Below are positions 1-12,272 of a stretch of DNA of 64,000 nucleotides, piece by piece. Below the pieces are notes generated by a model, which saw nothing but the letters and a program-made list of their open reading frames with translations, was not told the origin of the DNA and did no database searches. How positions within the stretch are numbered: position 1 is the first letter of the stretch; each line of letters starts with the position of its first letter. The DNA is from Pyropia haitanensis (lineage: Eukaryota > Rhodophyta > Bangiophyceae > Bangiales > Bangiaceae), in contig SDUX01000008.1 of NCBI GenBank assembly GCA_008729055.1, positions 4,427,756 to 4,491,755 of the forward strand. The letters are read 5' to 3'. Both the position numbers and the translations under genes were made by a program.

Positions 1-3000
1 TTTTCGGGCGCCCTCGAGGTGACGACAACAGTCGCGGCCCCCGGCGGGCGGGTCGGCTCGACCTACGTCAAGGCCCGCTACGTGGCCTACACGGACGCGA
101 CGTTCACCACCCGCGAGCCCGTCGACGCGCACCTCGGCGCCGTCGGGCCGGCCCTCTACGCCGCTGCCGGTGACGAGCTCCACGTGACGCTGCGCAACCG
201 GCTGGATTACCCGGTTGACCTGCAGGTGGGCGGCCTGGCGGCCGTGGCAGCGGCCGACTCGGCGACCGCCGCCGCCGTCGCACCCGGCGGCACCCGCGAG
301 TACGCCTTTGCCGTTGGCGCGGCCGCGGCGCCGCCGCCGGCGGGCCGCCGCGGCGGCCACGTGCCGTCCATGATGCACGTGTATGGGAGTGAGGTGAACG
401 CGTCGCACGCGACGGCCGGCCTGTACGGGCCGCTGGTGGTGACGCGGCGGGAGGACGCGGACGCGGATGGCAAGCCCGCAGGTACCGTTTGGTGGGGGGG
501 ATGGGGGCGGGGGGGGGGGGGGGGGGAGAGGGGAGGGTGGCGGGGGGTGCGGAGACGGCGGCGCCAAAAGGGGGACACTTCGTGGAGGGGGTGGCGGTGC
601 GGGGGAACCACTTCGAGAGGCCGAGTGAAGCGCAGCGTCGCCGCGGGTCGTCACGGCTCTCGGATACGGGGACACCCACTGATACTCTGATCCGGCCCGA
701 CGGATCGCTATTTTGTTGTTTTTTTTGTTTCATCGTGCTGTTGGTGTGCCTGTCTTTTTTTTTTTTTTGAGACGCCGCAGGCTACGTCAACGTGTTTACG
801 TTCCTCCACGCCTTCCGCGAGGCGGAAAGCCCACACTTTGGCGAAAGCATCGCCGCGGCGCCGCCCATCAGCCGGGAGCCGCTGCCGCCAGGCGCCAGCC
901 CCGTCCCCGATGAGCAGCACATCATGCACAGTGGTACGTGGGGCGGCGGGGTGGTCGGTGCGCCACGGTGCCTTGCAGCACGTCGGCGAAGCTGGGCTGC
1001 GTGCCCGTCAGGTTGTTACTGTGTCCGGACTGCATTGCCCCGCGTGCCGTCGGTGGAACAAGGTTGCTCGCTGGTCAGGTTTTGGTCCAGCGTCTGACCG
1101 CCCGCCCGCCATTTATCGTTTTCTCTGCGCCCACCCTGGCTGGTGAGCCACGCTGGCTGCCCCGCCCGTCCGCCGCTTCTTCTTTCTCTCACCTCCACCC
1201 CCGCTCCGTCCTCTCTGCTTCCCCCCACTCTCTCTGTCCGTGTCTCGCCCATAGTCAACGGCTACATGTTCTGCCACCTCCCCATGTCCATGCCCGCTGG
1301 TGGCAAGGCCCTGTGGCACGCGTCTGCTCTTGGTGACTCGGCCACCGTGCACCCGCTGCACTTCCATGGCATCGTTGGGGTAACCGCGGGCGGTGCGCAC
1401 GTGGACGTCCTGCAGCTACTCCCGCGAGTGACCACCACGTTGGACATGATCTTGGACAACCCCGGCACCTGGCTCGGGCACTGCCATGTATCATTTCACT
1501 TGGCTACCGGAATGCAGTTCACGTTTGACGTGACGGGGAAGGCGCCGCGGCCGCGCTCGCCCGGCCGCCTGCGCGAGTACTTTGTCGCCGCGGAGGAGGT
1601 GGTGTGGGACTACTTCCGCGCGAATGGCTCGTGCTCGCCGGGCACGCCTGAGGCGCGCGCGTTTACCGACGCCAATCTGCCCGTCGGCACCGCCGGGGGT
1701 GTCACGCTGGGCTCCTCGTACGTCAAGACCCTCTACGTCGAGTACACCGACGCGTCGTTTACGCAGCGGAAGCGGCGGCCGCGCGAGTGGGAGCACCTGG
1801 GCTTCACCGGCCCCGTGCTACGGGCCGAGGTGGGCGACACCCTCCGCGTCACGTTCCTGAACCGGGCGGGCTCCCACCACCCGCTGTCGATGCACCCGCA
1901 CGGGGTGTGGTACGCCAAGGCGCATGAGGGCGCTCCGTACGTGGACGGCAGCGCGCCCGAGGATATGGCCGACGACGCGGTGCGGCCGGGCGCCACGCAC
2001 GTGTACGAGTGGCTGGTGCCGCGGCGGGCGGGCCCTGGTCCCGGCGAGGGCGAGGACGGCGGCGGCACCAAGTTTTGGATGTACCACTCCCACACGGACG
2101 AAGTCGCGGACACGAACGCTGGGCTGATGGGCGCGCTGCTGGTGATGGCGCCCACCGCGAGCGGCCGCCCGTACGACCCCGACACGCTGCTGCCGACGGA
2201 CGTGGACCGGGAGCTGGTGCTCTTCTTCTCGCTGATGGAGGAGAGCGGCGTGACAGGCAGCCTGCACGCCAACACCAACCTGCTGCGCAACCGTCGCCTG
2301 GCTGCGCTGCCGCCCGCCCGCCAGGCAGCGGTGCTGGCCGACCCGGCGTTTGGCCTCTCCAACCGCATGCACTCCATCAACGGCTACGTGTTCTGCTCCA
2401 TGCCGCGGCTGGTCGTCAAGCGGGGCGAGCGGGTGCGCGTCCACGTGTTCAGCCTGGGCTCCACGTTTGACATCCACACGCCCACGCTCGGGCCGTCTGC
2501 GCAGCGGCACGACGACAAGGCGGCCGAGGTGGTGGGCGTCGGCCGCCTGATGCCAGGCTCGTTTTACTCGGCGGTGGTGACCATCAACACCCGGTTCTCC
2601 GCGTTTATGGTGCAGTGCTCCGTGCTGGACCATCTGAGGGCGGGCATGACGGTGGTGGTGAACGTGGCACCTGGGCGCGGCCCGTCGCCGCGGCGGCCAG
2701 TCGACACGGACCGTTGCACCGCCAGGCCTGACAAGCGGCGGGACGAGCGGGCGCGCGTCTACACCCACTACATTGCGGCCGAGAGGGTCGAATGGGACTA
2801 CTCCCCGCGGCGGCGCAACGAGTGCAGCGGCGCGCGCCTGACGCGAGAGCAGCGGGGGATCATCACGCCGACGGTCGACTCGCCGGGCGGCCGGTCCATC
2901 AAGGCCCGCTACCAAGAGTACACTGACGGCACGTGTTCGGAGGCGCTCCACGTGCGGCAGCCGCCCAGCCATGGGCTCCTCGGCCCGCTCATCCATACGC

Positions 3001-3845
3001 AGGTTGGGGACACGCTACGGGTGGTGCTGCGCAACAAGGGGCTCCCATTCAACGTGTCGTGGGCAGTCGGCGGACTCCAGCTGGTCTGCTCTGGTGTGGA
3101 CGGTGCTATCCAGCAGGGGCTGGCCAGCGTCGCCGCCGGTGGGACCGTCACTCTGGTGTACCGCGTCCCCCCAGAGGCCGCCCCCGCCCCTGCGCGAGCG
3201 CCGCCGGCGGTCGGGGACAAGCCCGGCACGACCACCTCCACCACCGCGTACGTTGCGTTTTCCGACTCCCCCGGCTCTGGCGACGCGGGCCTCCTCGCCG
3301 TCGTCGCGGTCACCCGCCGCGGCGGCCTCTCCCGCGACCGGTCGCACCCGACCGACGTGGCTGCCGCGACGGCCGTGTCGCTGCAGGTGGTCGACGAGGC
3401 GCGGAGCCCGCTGCTCAACGCCAGCCTCGACCGGTACGCCGACCCGGGGGTGGCGGCGTCGCCCGTCAGCGGCCTCCTCCGCTCCACCGTCGGGGGCTAC
3501 CTGTGGTGTGGCGGCCCGCCGCTGCGGCTGGCCGCCCGCACCCGCACGCGGGTGTACGTGGCGTCCTGGGGCGGCGAGACGTCGGCGCACACCCTCCGCT
3601 GGGGCGGCGGCGTCCTCCCCGTCGGCCGGCCCGTCGCGTCGGCTGCCGACGCTGGCGGCGGCACGGGCGACGTGGCGCCGCTGCTGCCGGCCGAGGTGGC
3701 CGCCATGGACGTGTGGGCGCCCGCCGCGGGGGTGACGACGACGGTGGCGTGCGGGGTGGAGAACCACGCCGCCGGGGGGATGGTCGCGTCGGTCGTGACG
3801 GCCGGCCGCGGCGGCAGCGGCGGCCGCAGCGAGGGTGATGACTGA
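1..3845 (+). CDS. Ceruloplasmin/hephaestin-type multicopper ferroxidase, copy A (5' end outside window)
   Basis: Three exons are visible: before base 1 to 481, 781-933 and 1255-3845. Donors are GTACCG and GTACGT and acceptors are GCCGCAG and CCCATAG; phases join in frame. The protein starts inside cupredoxin domain 1 and runs through domain 6. Domain 2 has HPLHFHG and HCHVSFHLATGM, domain 3 has HPHGVWY and YHSHTDE, and domains 4 and 6 each have a Cys-x4-His-x4-Met type 1 copper site. Such proteins oxidise Fe(II) to Fe(III) using oxygen. Compared with copy D, this copy reads GSHHPLSMH rather than ASEHPLSMH, and RPDKRRDERARV rather than RPDMLMGERGRV. It ends in an acidic GRSEGDD tail without a C-terminal membrane helix. 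From 2582 onward it is nearly identical to fragment C. Family assignment is firm; ferroxidase activity is inferred from the ceruloplasmin-like motifs. Confidence 0.9.
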
Positions 3846-4511
3846 CCCGGAGACGGGGGGCGCGACCCACGGGGGCACGACCAGAAGATGAGTGGCGGCG
3901 ACGGCGGCATAGCGGCGGCGGGGACACTCGATTCAGCCACGAGGTGTGAAAACTGGGTAGAGGGTTGGTGAGGCGGGGAAGAAGAGTGGTCGCGAGCAGA
4001 GTGCGGGGGTGTAGGCGGGGGGGGGGGAGGAGGCGCCCCTTGGCTGGGACTGTCGCGTTTCGTGCGTCGCGCGTGCTCCCCCGCTCCACACCCGACCCGG
4101 TGGCTCGAGGTGGTGTGCTGGGACGAGGGACGGGTGCGGGCTGGGCGAGGCGGGAGTGGTCTGCGAGGGAGCGCGGACGCAGCCTAGCCAGCAGAGCCTT
4201 CGTAGGAAGGCATCATCGTTGTTCTTGCTTTGCATGCGCGCATGGCCATCGAGCTGCACCGCAGAGACGACCCCCCCCGCCCCCCCCTTCCTCACGCCTG
4301 CCTCCCCGTCCCGCCCTCAACGCCCGACGCCGCCAAACACTCGCACGCGGCGAGAGGTGGTACCCCCCCGGCAGAACCGCGCCCGCAGCCCGCACCGCCC
4401 GCGCGGCTGCAGTCGGCAACCCCCGCGCCCCCCCCCCCCCCCCACCATCGGCCCAGTCCGCCCGGGCCAGCCGGTACCGCGTGGCCGCCGCCCGCGCACG
4501 AGCGCGCCGCC

Positions 4512-4575
4512 GCCGCCGCACCACCAGCCGCGCGCCGCCGCCGCCGCACCACCAGCCGCGCGCCGCCGCCGCCAC
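4512..4575. repeat. 30-bp GC-rich minisatellite, 2 units
   Basis: A 30-bp unit containing CACCACCAGCCGCGCG followed by GCC triplets occurs twice here, four times in the duplicate (about 41267-41390) and once in the diverged flank of copy D near 50150. Unit number is therefore variable among the copies of the intergenic segment. Confidence 0.8.
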
Positions 4576-5934
4576 CGCCCGTCCCCATCAGCCAACGCGC
4601 CGGCAGCCGCGGGCGGACCACCGTGGCGACGCCGCCGCGCGCCCCCGCCGCGGCCGGCCGTGCCCCGTCCCGCGGCGCCGCACGCGACCGCGGCGGGGCG
4701 GCGCTCGTCGGGGAGGCGCGCCCGCGGGTCGACCGGCGCCGGTCTGGGAGGCGCCGCGGCCGCGCCTCGGCCGGCGCCCGTCGGGTAGGGGCGGCCGCGG
4801 GTCGACGGGCGGCGGCAGGGCCGACGAGCGGCGGCCGCCGGGGCGGCCGGCAGCGGCGGCCGCCACAGCCACCGTGCCGTACGGGGACGCGGCAAGGACG
4901 GGGAGCCAACCCACGGGCGGCGGCGGCGGCGGTGGCGGCGGCGGCGGCGGCACCAGCGGCACGCGGGCGGCACGACGCGCCACCGCCGGGCGGCGGGCAC
5001 GCGCCGCCAGCGGCCGCTGCGCCATGGCCACACGCCGGCCGCCCGCCGTCGGCGGCGCGCCGACGGCCGCCGCCGCCGCCGCGACACCGCCGCCCACAGC
5101 CCCTACCTTGTTCACCACCGCCAGGGTGCCGCCGCCGACCACCACTGCCACGGCCGTGGACGGCCTCTACCGCGGCCACCACGCTGGCGTCACCGCACGC
5201 CGGCACGCCGCCGTCCTGGGGAAGGACCCCGCCGTCGCCGTCACGGCCACGGTCGCCGCCGTCGCCGTCACCGCCGCCACCGTCGTCCCCGCCGTGGCGC
5301 CGTCGTCGCCGCCATCGTGCGCGTCGCCGACGCAGCGCAAGCACCGGTGGGCGGGTGGGTGGGGGGCTGGGCGGTCGCGCGGGGGGAGGCGGGTCAAAAG
5401 GCGGGACAGGGGGGGGTGTGACAACAAAGGCGCGTCACCACGCGTCGGGCGTGCTTTGGCTGTTTGTGCAGGTCGCCGAAAGCTTGGTTTTGTCCTCGTA
5501 TGATCGACAACAGTATTGATTTTGGTGGGGAGCTACTTTTGGTTGACGTTCCGCTGCCAAAGCATTCCAAATATTTGTAAGATTTTTGGGCGTCCACCGG
5601 CTCTGTGTTCAATTGGGTTGCATCGAATTGAACTAGTGAACTCAGGTGCATTTATTGGCGAACGTCGCAATGGAAGGGTGTAAGTATTTCTCTGTCACGC
5701 GCGCCTGGTCAAAATTGTGTCCCAGTTAAGGCCGACTGCACAACCTGCTCAAGTTGCGGGCTGCCTGACAGCTGGCTGCCCCCGATGACCGCCAAAACGT
5801 ACTGTTTCTCACCTGTGCATGGTTTTGCCTCGAAGCGTTCTCAGCGACCTTTGCTTGGGTCTGCAGGAGCTCTGCCCAAACAATGGCCTTCACATGTGTT
5901 CTAAAGACATTCACCAGGGTCCTCACGCGCAGTC

Positions 5935-6925
5935 ATGAGCGGCACCAGCCATAGCGGCCGGCGGCGGGGTTGGGGCGGCGACCAGCCGGCGGCGACGGGG
6001 GCGGCGACCAGCCGGCAGCAGCGGCGGCTGCGGCCAGCCCGTAGTGGCGGCGGCCACGACCTGCGGACCGCGACGACGGCAGCGGCGGTGGAGCAGAGGC
6101 CAGCGGGTGCCGGTGGCGGCAGCCGCCAGGCGGTAGCGGCGGTGGCCACGGTGAGGGGATAATGGGCAGCGGCAGCGGCGGTGGCGGCGGCGGGGGGGGA
6201 AGGTGGCGAGCAGCTCGCGGCAGCGGGGGCGGCGACCGGCCAGCGGAGATGGCGACCGCGGCCAGCCGGCCGTGGCAGCGGCCGCGACCAGCTGGCCGCA
6301 ACGACGGCAGTGGCGGTGGAGCGGCGGCCAGTCCGCGGTGGCGGGGGTGGCAGCCAGCCGGCCGCGGCGGGGGTGCCAGCGGCCGGCCGGCCGCAGTGGC
6401 GGCAGGGACGGTCAGCTGGCCTCGACAAGGGCAACGACAGCGGCCGAGACGCGTTTGCCAGTTGGCGGCAGCGGGGCCTGCGACCAGCCGGCGGCGGCTG
6501 GGGTGGCCGCCGGCCGGCGGCGGCGTGGGGGAAGTGGCCGGCCGGCGGTAGCGGCAGCGGGGGCGGCCAGTCGGCGGCGGCGATGGCCGCGGCGGGGCGG
6601 CATAGGCCAGCAGGCGGGGGCGGGGGGAGGGGCGCCGGCTGGCAGCAGCACAGCGGCAGCGGCGGCAGAGGCGGTGGGGCAACGGCCGGCGGCGGCGGTG
6701 GCGGTGGCGCCAAGGAAGCGGCGGTGGTGGCGGTGGCGCCAAGGAAGCGGCGGCGGCGGCAGAGGAAGGGGAGCAGCAGCCAGTCGGCGGTGGCAGCGGC
6801 GGCAGCCAGCCGACGGCGTTGGCGGGGGGGCGGCGGCCAGCCGGCGGCGACAGTGGCGGCGGCCGACGGCGGGCGGCCAGCTGACGGCGACGGGGGGCGG
6901 CGGCCAGCCGGCTGCAGGGGGGGGT
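5935..6925. repeat. Degenerate GGC / CAGCCGGC repeat array, copy 1
   Basis: About 1 kb of imperfect repeats built from GGCGGC and CCAGCCGGC words. It recurs at about 42747-43715 with small insertions and deletions; for example about 40 bases near 5946 are missing from the second copy. Translations are Ala/Gly/Arg-rich in all frames and no protein family is recognisable. Confidence 0.75.
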
Positions 6926-7225
6926 ACGATGGTACCCTGCTATTTTCTACAAGTTGTTAACCTACGTCTGCCAGGCCACACGGCGGTGGTGCGCGCGCTC
7001 CTCCCTCACGCGGGACGAAGTCAATGCACACTTGGGCCGCTGTGGCAGGCCGCGCAGCGCCTGCAAAAGGGGAACCACGGATTTCTTGCATTACTGGCGT
7101 AATCCGGGGAAGCGAGGAACTGTGACCCCCGCGTATCGCAAGTTCATGCCACTTTTCTTGTGTTTTTTGTGTTCAACGCTTCACGCATAGGTTCCGACCT
7201 CGTGTTGGTGACTGCCGTCGTACTA

Positions 7226-7255
7226 TTGCACGTCCGCCAAAAAGTATACATGCGG
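7226..7255 (+). repeat. Left terminal inverted repeat
   Basis: Thirty bases beginning TTGCACGTCCGCC. They pair with the reverse complement of 19472-19501 except at position 2 (T versus A) and position 27 (G versus C). The preceding TA at 7224-7225 is the target duplication. Confidence 0.92.
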
Positions 7256-8909
7256 AAACTCGGCTGGAAAACCACCCCACCCTGGTGCGTCGCAATCCGT
7301 GGAGCACACGAAACTTGGCTCTGGTCTGCAGACCGCGGCACGATCTCGATGCTCATGAGTGGGCCATCCGGCCTAATCATCGCTCCGTGGACCCCTCTCA
7401 GGGGACCACTGCGATTAGGAACTGCCCCGACAAAGAACTTTTCAGAAACTATTGGTGTTTCCTCATTAGGCCACCAGGGCAGGTGCTAATCCAGGCTTGG
7501 GAGGCGGGGGGGTTTGAATTGGGCGGCTCCGGGCCCGCGCGGACAGCAGTCCTTTTTAGAAACTATTGCGTTTCTCGGGTTCAGGTGGAGTGAGTTTTCT
7601 TGCTACAGACTGGCTTGGAGACCAGGTGGTTTGCGGAGGCGCTTCTGATTGGTGCAACGGGGTGACGCGGTTCTCTCGGGATCACCGGGGGACGGCGCTT
7701 CTCAGGCAGCCACGTAGGTCCCCTGCACAATCGATGCAAAGGGCGTGGGGCCTGCTGCGCGCGCTGCCTGCAGGCGGCCACTGCTGCGGCACCGGATTGC
7801 CTCAGACGGAGTCATTGGTGGTCTGCGTGTTGCGCTGCGGTGCTGAGGGCCTGTGCAGGGGCGCTCCTGATGTTATTGTCCGTTGCTCACTGCCGGGGCA
7901 GACTGGTTCCCTGCGATCCCAGACCCATTACGATAGGTCAACTACTTCTTGCCAGAAATGAAATATTCCACGACGCCAGCCGAGAGAAGCCGGGTGTACA
8001 CAAAAATATTCGTCCTCCATCTCGCGACTGCGTGCTGGAAGTGGCCACAACCTGGACTGTTCTTTCCCGCTCTGTCCGTCACACCGGCGCCGGTTCCCAC
8101 GATAACACCTTTGCACCTGCATATTTATGAGGTCTGGGAGCCCAAAATGAAAACCTGCAAGACTGATTCGTCGAAGGGGCTGCTCCATCACCCACATCCG
8201 CCACCGTGCGGATCGCGAGCGTCGTCGTCGCCGTCCTCCCCGCCGTGTTCTTCTTCCCCCTCCTCCCCGCCGTCGTTGTCACCGTCGTCCGGACCGTTCG
8301 CGTCGTTCTTTCCTCTCCACAATCTTCGTCCCATTCCCCCTCTCCTCGCCGACGCCTTACCCCCCCTCTTTGCCGCCGTCGTACCCCCCCTCGCTCCGGT
8401 CGTCGTCGCCGCTCACCCCTACCCGTCGTCCTGCCCCCCCCCCGCGACGCTGTCGCATTGTCCCTCTTTTCCGCAGTCCCTGCCCCTCCGACGTCGTCCT
8501 CGTCCCGCACCTTCTCGCCGTGGTCTTCCTATCGTGCTTAAACCGTCATTGGTCCCCCCTCCCCACCGTCGTCGTCCCCCCCCTCGCCGTCGCTTTCGTC
8601 CCCCCGTCGCCGACGCTGTCGTCGTCCCCCGCCTCCCCACCGTCGTCGTTCACCTCCCCCCACGCCGAAGCTGTTCCTCTCTTTCCCTCAGCGGCCGAGG
8701 CGGCCGCCCCGCCGCCGCCGTCACGCCCATCGTGGCGGTCGCCCACCAGGGCGGCGGCGGTGGCGGCGGAAGCGGTGGTGGCGTCGGCGGCAGCAGCGGC
8801 AGCAACCTCCGCTCCGCGCGCACGCGCCGCCGCCGCCCCCAATGAGCGGCCGCAACTGCGCCGGCGGCTGCGGCGGCGACGGCGCCGGCTTCGCGTCTCC
8901 CCCCCCCCC

Positions 8910-11900
8910 ATGGCCGCCGCCGTCGGGGACCTGCTCCTCGTCGGCGCGGTGGCGACCGGCCCCGCCGCCGCCGACGCGGCCGCCGTGCGCGGCACGTTGG
9001 CCGGGTGGCCCGCGGCGGCCGCCGCCGCCCCCTCCGCCGCCGCGGCGGTGCGCCTGCCCGGCGCCGCCGCCCGCGCGGCATCGGGGGTGGTGGCCGCGGC
9101 GGGAATGCTCGCCGCGCCCTCCGCGTCGGCGGCGGGGGGGGGGTCGCCGCACCCGTGGCGGCGCGCTTGACGGCCGCGCCGCCGCGGCGGCGGCCACCAC
9201 GACGTGGGGCGCGCGGCGGTCGCGGCGGCGGCGGCGGTTGTGGGCGCCGTCGCGCGGCCGGCGGCGGCCGCGGCGGCCGCGGCGGCGGCGCTCGTCGCGG
9301 CCATGACGTCCGACGCCATCCGCGACGGTGAGTCGCGGGCGGTGGACTTCGGCCGCTAGGGCAACGTGTCGGCCGCCGCTTGCGCGGCCGAGACGGCCAA
9401 GCCGTGCTGCCTCGGCTGGGACGGCGCCGTCGCGGATCAGGCGGCGGTGGCGGGGGCGGTCGAGCGGGGGGCGCTCGGCTGCGTCGTGGCCGTCGGCGCG
9501 CTTTGGACGGTCGTGCCGACGCGTCACGGGGGGGACTGGGTGTACGTGCGGGCCGCAGCGGCGGGCGCGGTGGCGGGCGCGGCGGCGGGCGCGGTGGCGG
9601 GCGCGGCGGCGGGGGGGGGGGGGGAGGGGGGGGGGGAGGCGGAGGTGGGGGGGGGCACTCACCTCCGCCGCCGCCGCCGCGTACGCGGGGGCGGTCCGGG
9701 ACCCGGCCGCCGCGGCGGCCGCGGCAGGCTAGCCGGACCCGCCACGCTGTACGGCGGCGGGCGGCCTGTCAGCGGCGCTGCGGGGCCTCGAGGTGCCCTT
9801 CCTCGCCGCGGTCACGCCCGCCTACGAGCGGGCGCCCAGCAGCGGCTTTGCGCGTGGCGAGGCGTACGCGTCGCTCGCGGCGCGCGTGCACGCGACGCGC
9901 GCAGACGACGACTCGTTTGGGCTCACCGCCGCCCGCGTGCCATCGCTGCTGCTGCTCGGCGCCGCGCTCGGCGCGGTGCTGCCGGTGGTGGGGGTGGTGC
10001 TGGCGAATTGTGCGCGGTCGCTGGGGGCGGCCAACCTCGTCGCGTCCCGCGTCGGCCTCGGCGTTGCGGGCGTTGGGGTGCTGGGCGTGGGCGCGCTCGC
10101 AACGGCGGGGCTGGCGCGCGCGGTCGGCGCCGCGGTGACGCCGCCGGCGTTTCACCTGGGGCCGCCTGCGGCGGTGGTGGTGGGCGCGGTCGACCTGTTT
10201 ATGCTGGTGCTGGCGGTGTTGGCCACGGGGCAGGGGGGGTTTGGGGGGGGGGGGGGGGGGTGGCGGCGGTGGTGGCGGGGGGGCAAGGAAGGCCGCCTCT
10301 GCCGCCGCAAGCGCCAGCACCTCTGGCTCCGCGGGCGGCGGCGGACGCGGCGGCCGCCCCAGCCGCGACAGCGGCGACGTGGCCGACGCGCACGTCACGG
10401 AAGCGCACGGGCGGCTGTACGCGGCGGCGGCGGCGGTGGTCCCCTCCTCGGTGGTCGCGGCGGCGGCAACGGCGGCGGCAGTCGGCGCGGCCGCCGCCCT
10501 CTCCCGCGTCCCCGCCGTCCGCGCGTAGAGCGCGACCGTCGCGCTCGCCGCCGCCGCCGCCGCCGCCGCCCGCCTCGCGCTGCTGCTGCCGCTGGCCGCC
10601 GCCGACACGCTGCGGGTGCTTGCGGGCGGCCTCGACGGCGCGCCCTGCTACCGGGTGCTGCTCGAGGGGGGGGGCCTCGGCGGCGAGGCGTGCTGCTGGC
10701 GCCGGTCGGCGCCGACGGGGCGGCTCGTCGCCGCCGCGCGCGACGGGCTGGCCGCGCGGGTGCTGCTGCGAGCGCGCCCGCGCGGCACCGCCGCGACCGC
10801 CATCGTTGCCGCGGCGGTCGTTGGCGGCAGCGCCGCCGCTGCCGCCGTCGCGGCGCACCACTACCGCCGCGGCGCGGCGGCGTGGCGGCGGCTCCTTGCC
10901 CGCTCCGCGGCGGCGGCCTACCGCCGCCTCGACGCGGAGCGGTTTGGCCTCGCGCCAGCCGTCCTCGTCACCACCGCCGCGCCGGGCGCGTCGTTTGAGC
11001 TGCCGGGGCGCCAGCGCGCCCTGCTGACGACGCAGCTGCTGCTGGCGGCGGCGGCGAATGTGAGCGCGCACCCGCCGCTGCGGGAGCAGAGCTGGTACGG
11101 CCCCGCGGCGGGGTCGCTGCTCGCCTACTCGGCGGCGCTCGACGGGCCGCCGCCGGCGGGGGCGGGCGCGCGGGGCGTCGACGCGGTCGTGCCGGTCGAC
11201 CGGTTTAGTGAGCGGCTTGCGGGGTGGGCGTCGACGGTGGGGACCGCCGCCGCGCTCGACATCTACTGCTATGACCAGGCGGATACGGAGGGCGTGGCGG
11301 AGGGGGGTGGGGCGGCCGCGGGGGGGCGCGCCAAGGCAGAGCCTGACGGGAGGACCGCCAGCGGCGGTGGCGGCGGCGGCAGCGGCAGCAGCGGCGGCGA
11401 CGGCTGCGACGACAGCGGCGGTGACTGTGTGGGGGGAGGGGGGGGCGCCACCGACAACGCCGGCGCGCCGGCCGGCGCGCCCGGCGCGGCCGACGCGGGC
11501 CGCGCCGACGCGCCGGCGACGGCGGCGGCGGCGGCCCCCCCCCGCGCCAGCGGCCGCGTGCGGGTGCCGTGCTCGGCGGGCACCGTCGGCAACGCGCCGA
11601 CGGTCACGCCCGTCGCGATGGCGACGCCCACCCCCGGCGGCGGGGGCGGCGGCGGGGAATCCCCCCCCCCCCGCGGAGGCGACCCCCCCCGCGACGCGGC
11701 TGCTGCGCATCAATGGCGGCCGCCAGCGGTTTGCGTTTTGGAACGTGTCGACGCCCGACGACGCGGCGGCGGCGGCCGCGTCCGCGCGCGCCGCGGTCGC
11801 GGCGGCGGCTGTCAATGGCGACGCCGCCTTCCTCGTTGGCCGCCTCTTTGCCGACACGGAGGAGCCCGCGACGGTCGGCCACGACGCGGCCGCGACGGTC

Positions 11901-12234
11901 TCCGCGGCGACGGCGGCGATCGCGGCGGTGGTGGGGGCGGCCACGCGCAGCGCGCGGCTGACGGCGGTGGTGACAGCCGCTGCGGCGGCGGTGAGGCAGG
12001 CGGCGGCGGTGGCGCAGGCGGCGGCGGTGGGCGTCGCGGCGGGCCGGCACGTGTGTGCGGTGACGCTCGTGCACCTGGCGCTGACGGGGGGGCTGACCGC
12101 GACCGTGTCGCTGCACGTGGCGTATGTGTACATGGTCGCGCCGGGGGAGGGGGGAGGCGGGGAGGGGAAGGAGCCCACGTCCGGCGGCTGCAGCGCCCAC
12201 AGCGGCGTCGCGGCGGCGGTGGGGCTGGGCGGTG

Positions 12235-12272
<38 letters not shown>

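Larger units (their letters stand above)
3846..7225. repeat. Ferroxidase intergenic unit 1 (duplicate of 40608-44012)
   Basis: This 3.4-kb stretch follows copy A and is repeated almost base for base after fragment C. It is very GC-rich up to about 5500, of ordinary composition from 5500 to 5930, then a CAGCCGGC-type repeat array, then ordinary sequence again. Every long ORF in it is Pro/Arg/Ala-rich and its frame is not kept between copies, so I call no gene. The duplicated segment extends upstream into copy A (from 2582) and, skipping the 12.3-kb element, downstream into copy B. Confidence 0.85.

Noticed and set aside
3965..5503. Long Arg/Pro/Ala ORFs on both strands of the ferroxidase 3' flanks (also 40727-42331, 49570-51108, 51352-52617)
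   Set aside because: Different frames are open in the different copies and composition is pure GC-repeat; this fits noncoding DNA with few stop codons.
5024..5619. Possible small spliced gene (ATG at 5024, donor near 5346, acceptor GTGCAG at 5470)
   Set aside because: In the duplicate copy the second exon has a stop in the same phase and the diverged copies D and E do not keep the reading frame or the ATG.
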